This document shows, piece by piece, positions 56,301 to 64,000 of a DNA stretch of 64,000 nucleotides. Within the stretch, counting starts at the first letter, position 1, and the number at the start of each line of letters is the position of its first letter. A model generated the notes under the pieces. It saw nothing but the letters and a program-made list of their open reading frames with translations. It was not told the DNA's origin and ran no database searches. The position numbers were made by a program, and so were the translations under genes. The stretch covers positions 1,574,501-1,638,500 of the forward strand of contig JAUPSS010000007.1 of NCBI GenBank assembly GCA_040285825.1, given 5' to 3'. The stretch is from Eukaryota sp. TZLM1-RC. Its lineage: Eukaryota; Metamonada: BaSk clade.

Positions 56301-59300
56301 GGTGAAGACATCAAGCCAATCCATGAACAATTGAGATCAAAAGAGTGATTGAGTCAAACGAAACACTTACAATAACCGATAGGTACAAGATTTACGGAAT
56401 AGAAATCCAAAATGCGCTAGGCAAGGCTGCTGCACTGATGGCAATTGTGATGTCTACCCTTCTGCCCCCAAGAATCATGGCACTAAGAGTATAATGTGTT
56501 TGAAGTTACAGACGCATCCCAAAGTCGGAGTACGGAAATGAGAAAAACCGCAGAAGGTTGCTCAGGTTGGAAGATCAGATTTTGGGTCTGGTTTCAAACT
56601 TCAGATTTTCCAATTTTGACATTGGAATTTTACCAACCCTTAATGCAATTAATTTTGGTTTTGCTTTCCTGTTTTCTGCATGTGTTCGTATATGGCAACG
56701 GTTACGCTAACTTCTGTACGATTATCATTTTTTTGATTAGATTAGTATTTCTTTCAAAATTTTGAGCTTTATGCATCATTGAAACCAATGTTCATGTCAT
56801 TGATCTGATTTAAATTCTTTTGTTGATAATCCTTTTGCAATTGTTGTGACAATTTATACATGGTTATCTTGCCTTTAAAAAAATCGAAACGAATGGCGCA
56901 ATTTACAGGAGAAGTTTTCAATTTATGAATAGCACCACTGGTTTTTGATCACATTTTTGGTGTAAAAAAACATTGTTGCGTGAACTTTTACATTGATAAA
57001 GAAAATTATTTTACTTTTGTTATTTGACAGAAACAAAAAAATAAATTTTTAAAAAATTTACAGTTTCACTTTCATTTTGAATGTATTCTAAAAACAGATA
57101 TCATTTGTTTGACTTGAATCAAAAGGTGATCGTTTGTAAAAGGCAACGGTAACGCTATTTTCTGCACGATTATCATTCTTTTGATTAGGTCAGTATCTTT
57201 TTCAAAATTTATGAGCTTTATACATCATTAAAACCAATGTTCATGTCATTCATTTGATTTGAATTCCTTTGTTGATAATCTTTTTACAACATTTGCGACA
57301 ATTTATACATGGTTATCTTGCCTTTGAAAAAAATGGGAAACGAATGGCGCATTTTACATGAGAAGTTTTCAAGTTTATAAATACAGCATGTGTTCTTGAT
57401 CACATTTTTGGTGTAGAAAAACATTGTTGCATGAACTTTTACATTGATAAAGAAAATTATTTTACTTTTGTTATTTGACAGAAACAAAAACATAAATTCC
57501 AAAAAAATTTACAATTTCACTTTCATTTTGAATGTATTCTAGAAACAGATATCGTTTGTTTGATTTGAATCAAAAGGTGATCGTTTGTATATGGCAACGG
57601 TAACGCTATTTTCTGCACGATTATCATTCTTTTGATTAGGTCAGTATCTTTTTCAAAATTTAAGAGCTTTATACATCATTAAAACCAATGTTCATGTCAT
57701 TCATTTGATTTGAATTCCTTTGTTGATAATCTTTTTACAACATTTGCAACAATTTATACATGGTTATCTTGCCTTTGAAAAAATGGAAACGAATGGCGCA
57801 TTTTACAAGAGAAGTTTTCAAGTTTATAAATACAGCATGTGTTCTTGATCACATTTTTGGTGTAAAAAAACATTGTTGCGTGAACTTTTACATTGATAAA
57901 GAAAATTATTTTACTTTTGTTATTTGACAGAAACAAAAAAATAAATTTTTAAAAAATTTACAGTTTCACTTTCATTTTGAATGTATTCTAGAAACAGATA
58001 TCGTTTGTTTGATTTGAATCAAAAGGTGATCGTTTGTATATGGCAACGGTAACGCTATTTTCTGCACGATTATCATTCTTTTGATTAGGTCAGTATCTTT
58101 TTCAAAATTTAAGAGCTTTATACATCATTAAAACCAATGTTCATGTCATTCATTTGATTTGAATTCCTTTGTTGATAATCTTTTACAACATTTGCGACAG
58201 TTTATACATGGTTATCTTGCCTTTGAAAAATGGAAACGAATGGCGCATTTTACAAGAGAAGTTTTCAAGTTTATAAATACAACATGTGTTCTTGATCACA
58301 TTTTTGGTGTAAAAATACATTGTTGCATGAACTTTTACATTGATAAAGAAAATTATTTTACTTTTGTTATTTGACAGAAACAAAAAAATAAATTCCAAAA
58401 AAAATTTACAGTTTCACTTTCATTTTGAATGTATTCTAGAAACAGATATCGTTTGTTTGATTTGAATCAAAAGGTGATCGTTTGTATATGGCAACGGTAA
58501 CGCTATTTTCTGCACGATTATCATTCTTTTGATTAGGTCAGTATCTTTTTCAAAATTTAAGAGCTTTATACATCATTAAAACCAATGTTCATGTCATTCA
58601 TTTGATTTGAATTCCTGTGTTGATAATCTTTTTACAACATTTGCGACAGTTTATACATGGTTATCTTGCCTTTGAAAAAATGGAAACGAATGGCGCATTT
58701 TACAAGAGAAGTTTTCAAGTTTATAAATACAGCATGTGTTCTTGATCACATTTTTGGTGTAAAAAAACATTGTTGCGTGAACTTTTACATTGATAAAGAA
58801 AATTATTTTACTTTTGTTATTTGACAGAAACAAAAAAATAAATTCCAAAAATTTACAATTTCACTTTCATTTTGAATGTATTCTAGAAACAGATATCGTT
58901 TGTTTGATTTGAATCAAAAGGTGATCGTTTGTATATGGCAACGGTAACGCTATTTTCTGCACGATTATCATTCTTTTGATTAGGTCAGTATCTTTTTCAA
59001 AATTTAAGAGCTTTATACATCATTAAAACCAATGTTCATGTCATTCATTTGATTTGAATTCCTTTGTTGATAATCTTTTACAACATTTGCAACAATTTAT
59101 ACATGGTTATCTTGCCTTTGAAAAAATGGAAACGAATGGCGCATTTTACAAGAGAAGTTTTCAAGTTTATAAATACAGCATGTGTTCTTGATCACATTTT
59201 TGGTGTAAAAAAACATTGTTGCGTGAACTTTTACATTGATAAAGAAAATTATTTTACTTTTGTTATTTGACAGAAACAAAAAAATAAATTCCAAAAAAAA

Positions 59301-62300
59301 TTTACAGTTTCACTTTCATTTTGAATGTATTCTAGAAACAGATATCGTTTGTTTGATTTGAATCAAAAGGTGATCGTTTGTATATGGCAACGGTAACGCT
59401 ATTTTCTGCACGATTATCATTCTTTTGATTAGGTCAGTATCTTTTTCAAAATTTAAGAGCTTTATACATCATTAAAACCAATGTTCATGTCATTCATTTG
59501 ATTTGAATTCCTTTGTTGATAATCTTTTACAACATTTGCGACAGTTTATACATGGTTATCTTGCCTTTGAAAAAAATGGAAACGAATGGCGCATTTTACA
59601 AGAGAAGTTTTCAAGTTTATAAATACAACATGTGTTCTTGATCACATTTTGGTGTAAAAATACATTGTTGCATGAACTTTTACATTGATAAAGAAAATTA
59701 TTTTACTTTTGTTATTTGACAGAAACAAAAAATAAATTCAAAAAATTTACAGTTTCACTTTCATTTTGAATGTATTCTAGAAACAGATATCGTTTGTTTG
59801 ATTTGAATCAAAAGGTGATCGTTTGTATATGGCAACGGTAACGCTATTTTCTGCACGATTATCATTCTTTTGATTAGGTCAGTATCTTTTTCAAAATTTA
59901 AGAGCTTTATACATCATTAAAACCAATGTTCATGTCATTCATTTGATTTGAATTCCTTTGTTGATAATCTTTTTACAACATTTGCGACAATTTATACATG
60001 GTTATCTTGCCTTTGAAAAAATGGAAACGAATGGCGCATTTTACAAGAGAAGTTTTCAAGTTTATAAATACAGCATGTGTTCTTGATCACATTTTTGGTG
60101 TAAAAAAACATTGTTGCGTGAACTTTTACATTGATAAAGAAGTTTTTCTTTTTTTTATTAAACATAAATAAAAAATAAATTCAAAATTTCATAAATTCAA
60201 CAAACACTTTTATTGCAAAATCAGTACACGAAACTAGATGCTCTATTGATCAAAAATACTGCACCAAAAAAGCTAAAACAATTTGGCATAGTTTTCATTT
60301 GAAATCCCCATTTCTTATATGACAAAAAGACTCCACACTTGACAATAAATCTTTGAATTGTAATATCCATATGAGTGTTTCAAACGCTGTTGAATGTTAT
60401 TGTGTTTTCACACTTTCTGTGAAAACATGCTTATGCACAAGTGATACAAGGCAGGTTTGATACATGAAGAAATGATTTATGTATTCTGTTTCAATGGCAA
60501 TCTTGAAAACAATAGTGTTGGCAGAAAAGATGATGTATGTACTGAAAAGAATACTGTCCAGGAAAACTTTATTATGATAGAGTCTTCATCAAGAAGAAAG
60601 TACAACGGTGAAGACATCAAGCCAATCCATGAACAATTGAGATCAAAAGAGTGATTGAGTCAAACGAAACACTTACAATAACCGATAGGTACAAGATTTA
60701 CGGAATAGAAATCCAAAATGCGCTAGGCAAGGCTGCTGCACTGATGGCAATTGTGATGTCTACCCTTCTGCCCCGAAGAATCATGGCACTAAGAGTATAA
60801 TGTGTTTGAAGTTACAGACGCATCCCAAAGTCGGAGTACGGAAATGAAAAAAACCGCAGAAGGTTGCTCAGGTTGAAGAGGTTTCAAACTTCAGATTTTC
60901 CAATTTTGACATTGGAATTTTACCAACCCATAATGCAATTAATTTTGGTTTTGCTTTCCTGTTTTCTGCATGTGTTCGTATATGGCAACGGTTACGCTAA
61001 CTTCTGTACGATTATCATTTTTTTGATTAGATTAGTATTTCTTTCAAAATTTTGAGCTTTATACATCATTAAAACCAATGTTCATGTCATTCATTTGATT
61101 TGAATTCCTTTGTTGATAATCTTTTTACAACATTTGCGACAATTTATACATGGTTATCTTGCCTTTGAAAAAATGGAAACGAATGGCGCATTTTACAAGA
61201 GAAGTTTTCAAGTTTATAAATACAGCATGTGTTCTTGATCACATTTTTGGTGTAAAAAAACATTGTTGCGTGAACTTTTACATTGATAAAGAAGTTTTTC
61301 TTTTTTTTTATTAAACATAAATAAAAAATAAGTTTAAAATTTCATAAATTCAACAAACACTTTTCTTGCAAAATCAGTACACGAAACTAGATGCTCTATT
61401 GATCAAAAATACTGCACCAAAAAAGCTAAAACAATTTGTCATAGTTTTCATTTGAAATCCCCATTTCTTATATGACAAAAAGACTCCACACTTGACAATA
61501 AATCTTTGAATTGTAATATCCATATGAGTGTTTAAAACGCTGTTGAATGTTATTGTGTTTTCACACTTTCTGTGAAAACATGCTTATGCACAAGTGATAC
61601 AAGGCAGGTTTGATACATGAAGAAATGATTTATGTATTCTGTTTCAATGGCAATCTTGAAAACAATAGTGTTGGCAGAAAAGATGATGTATGTACTGAAA
61701 AGAATACTGTCCAGGAAAACTTTATTATGATAGAGTCTTCATCAAAAAGAAAGTACAACGGTGAAGACATCAAGCCAATCCATGAACAATTGAGATCAAA
61801 AGAGTGATTGAGTCAAACGAAACACTGACAATAACCGATAGGTAAAAGATTTACGGAATAGAAATCCAAAATGCGCTAGGCAAGGCTGCTGCACTGATGG
61901 CAATCGTGATGCCTACCCTTCTGCCCCGAAGAATCATGGCACTAAGAGTATAATGTGTTTGAAGTTACAGACGCATCCCAAAGTCGGAGTACGGAAATGA
62001 AAAAACCGCAGAAGGTTGCTCAGGTTGGAAGATCAGATTTTGGGTCTGGTTTCAAACTTCAGATTTTCCAATTTTGACATTGGAATTTTACCAACCCTTA
62101 ATGCAATTAATTTTGGTTTTGCTTTCCTGTTTTCTGCATGTGTTTGTATATGGCAACGGTAACGCTAATTTCTGTACGATTATCATTCTTTTGATTAGAT
62201 TAGTATTTCTTTCAAAATTTTGAGCTTTATGCATCATTGAAACCAATGTTCATGTCATTGGTCTGATTTAAATTCTTTGTTGATAATCCTTTTGCAATTG

Positions 62301-64000
62301 TTGTGACAATTTATACATGGTTATCTTGCCTTTAAAAAAATCGAAACGAATGGCGCAATTTACAGGAGAAGTTTTCAATTTATGAATAGCACCACTGGTT
62401 TTTGATCACATTTTTGGTGTAAAAAAACATTGTTGCGTGAACTTTTACATTGATAAAGAAAATTATTTTACTTTTGTTATTTGACAGAAACAAAAAATAA
62501 ATTTTAAAAAATTTACAGTTTCACTTTCATTTTGAATGTATTCTAAAAACAGATATCATTTTTGACTTGAATCAAAAGGTGATCGTTTGTATATGGCAAC
62601 GGTAACGCTATTTTCTGCACGATTATCATTCTTTTGATTAGGTCAGTATCTTTTTCAAAATTTATGAGCTTTATACATCATTAAAACCAATGTTCATGTC
62701 ATTCATTTGATTTGAATTCCTTTGTTGATAATCTTTTTACAACATTTGCGACAATTTATACATGGTTATCTTGCCTTTGAAAAAATGGAAACGAATGGCG
62801 CATTTTACAAGAGAAGTTTTCAAGTTTATAAATACAGCATGTGTTCTTGATCACATTTTTGGTGTAAAAAAACATTGTTGCGTGAACTTTTACATTGATA
62901 AAGAAGTTTTTCTTTTTTTTATTAAACATAAATAAAAAATAAGTTTAAAATTTCATAAATTCAACAAACACTTTTCTTGCAAAATCAGTACACGAAACTA
63001 GATGCTCTATTGATCAAAAATACTGCACCAAAAAAGCTAAAACAATTTGTCATAGTTTTCATTTGAAATCCCCATTTCTTATATGACAAAAAAACTCCAC
63101 ACTTGACAATAAATCTTTGAATTGTAATATCCATATGAGTGTTTCAAACGCTGTTGAATGTTATTGTGTTTTCACACTTTCTGTGAAAACATGCTTATGC
63201 ACAAGTGATACAAGGCAGGTTTGATACATGAAGAAATGATTTATGTATTCTGTTTCAATGGCAATCTTGAAAACAATAGTGTTGGCAGAAAAGATGATGT
63301 ATGTACTGAAAAGAATACTGTCCAGGAAAACTTTATTATGATAGAGTCTTCATCAAAAGAAAGTACAACGGTGAAGACATCAAGCCAATCCATGAACAAT
63401 TGAGATCAAAAGAGTGATTGAGTCAAACGAAACACTGACAATAACCGATAGGTAAAAGATTTACGGAATAGAAATCCAAAATGCGCTAGGCAAGGCTGCT
63501 GCACTGATGGCAATCGTGATGCCTACCCTTCTGCCCCGAAGAATCATGGCACTAAGAGTATAATGTGTTTAAAGTTACAGACGCATCCCAAAGTCGGAGT
63601 ACGGAAATGAAAAAAACCGCAGAAGGTTGCTCAGGTTGGAAGATCAGATTTTGGGTCTGGTTTCAAACTTCAGATTTTCCAATTTTGACATTGGAATTTT
63701 ACCAACCCTCAATGCAATTAATTTTGGTTTTGCTTTCCTGTTTTCTGCATGTGTTTGTATATGGCAACGGTGACGCTAATTTCTGTACGATTATCATTCT
63801 TTTGATTAGATTAGTATTTCTTTCAAAATTTTGAGCTTTATGCATCATTGAAACCAATGTTCATGTCATTGATCTGATTTAAATTCTTTTGTTGATAATC
63901 CTTTTGCAATTGTTGTGACAATTTATACATGGTTATCTTGCCTTTAAAAAAATCGAAACGAATGGCGCAATTTACAGGAGATGTTTTCAATTTATGAATA

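Larger units (their letters stand above)
49637..64000 (+). repeat. Satellite B array with short (about 448 bp) and long (about 1.16 kb) units, continuing past the window
   Basis: The mark CATTGTTGCGTGAAC (or TTGCATGAAC) lies near 49651, 50818, 51256, 53745, 54190, 54640, 55807, 56975, 57426, 57870, 58320, 58770, 59217, 59666, 60112, 61263, 62431 and 62876. The spacing gives the order long, short, (2489-bp disrupted), short, short, long, long, seven short, long, long, short, then a long unit cut by the edge. Long units replace about 165 bp of the short unit with about 890 bp and rejoin at TATATGGCAACGGTAACGCTA. Short-unit sequence exists in two subtypes, one found after long-unit inserts (CAGGAGAAGTTTTC) and one elsewhere (CAAGAGAAGTTTTC). 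Confidence 0.93.

Noticed and set aside
49637-64000. Satellite B as solo LTRs of a retrotransposon
   Set aside because: Units lack consistent TG...CA ends and flanking duplications and are directly tandem.
1-64000. tRNA, rRNA or telomere repeats
   Set aside because: I saw no cloverleaf with A/B boxes, no rRNA core motifs and no short G-rich telomere repeat on either strand; a covariance-model search would be decisive.

Overview
The window reads as AT-rich nuclear DNA of a single-celled eukaryote. The two convincing host genes, a kelch-type membrane protein of 1154 codons and a double-kinase protein of 694 codons, have no visible introns, use the standard code and end in TAA. I cannot name the organism: the intronless genes, the kelch/Cys-rich receptor and the tyrosine-kinase-like family would fit an amoeboid or flagellate protist (heterolobosean, amoebozoan or similar), but no rRNA, tRNA or clade marker is present. 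Most of the window is mobile-element and satellite DNA.

Layout. 1-16230 is a graveyard of non-LTR retrotransposons with restriction-enzyme-like endonucleases (R2-type superclade), here labelled RLE-1 to RLE-6. They are mostly 5'-truncated, packed head to tail and often joined exactly at the A-rich tail of the preceding copy. RLE-6 (minus strand) is the most complete and carries an RNase H domain in front of two C2H2 zinc fingers and the reverse transcriptase. 16311-19775 (minus) is the kelch receptor gene. 19936-28232 holds satellite A and three nearly identical tandem copies of a 2.02-kb composite unit built from satellite A, a 'core' sequence and two C-terminal retrotransposon fragments in opposite orientation, followed by four satellite A monomers. 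28975-31059 is the pseudokinase/coiled-coil/kinase gene. 32626-38036 is a Ty3/gypsy LTR retrotransposon on the minus strand with both 186-bp LTRs, disabled mainly by nonsense codons. 38210-42290 holds further RLE-2, RLE-3 and RLE-5 copies. 42307-49636 is a satellite A array (about 16 phases, period about 462 bp). 49637-64000 is a satellite B array that alternates short (about 448 bp) and long (about 1.16 kb) units and runs off the right edge.

How the parts relate. The two satellites and the retrotransposons are interlocked. The 2.02-kb unit contains a diverged copy of the core found in satellite B long units. Satellite A breakpoints cluster at a palindrome, and RLE-5 fragments sit inside satellite B and against satellite A. 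The only genes likely to serve the host are the kelch receptor and the kinase. Everything else looks like a repeat-rich chromosomal domain (subtelomere, centromere flank or heterochromatin; the sequence does not say which). Several frameshifts and most differences between the 2.02-kb copies are single-base changes in homopolymer runs, so some 'breaks' may be assembly errors.
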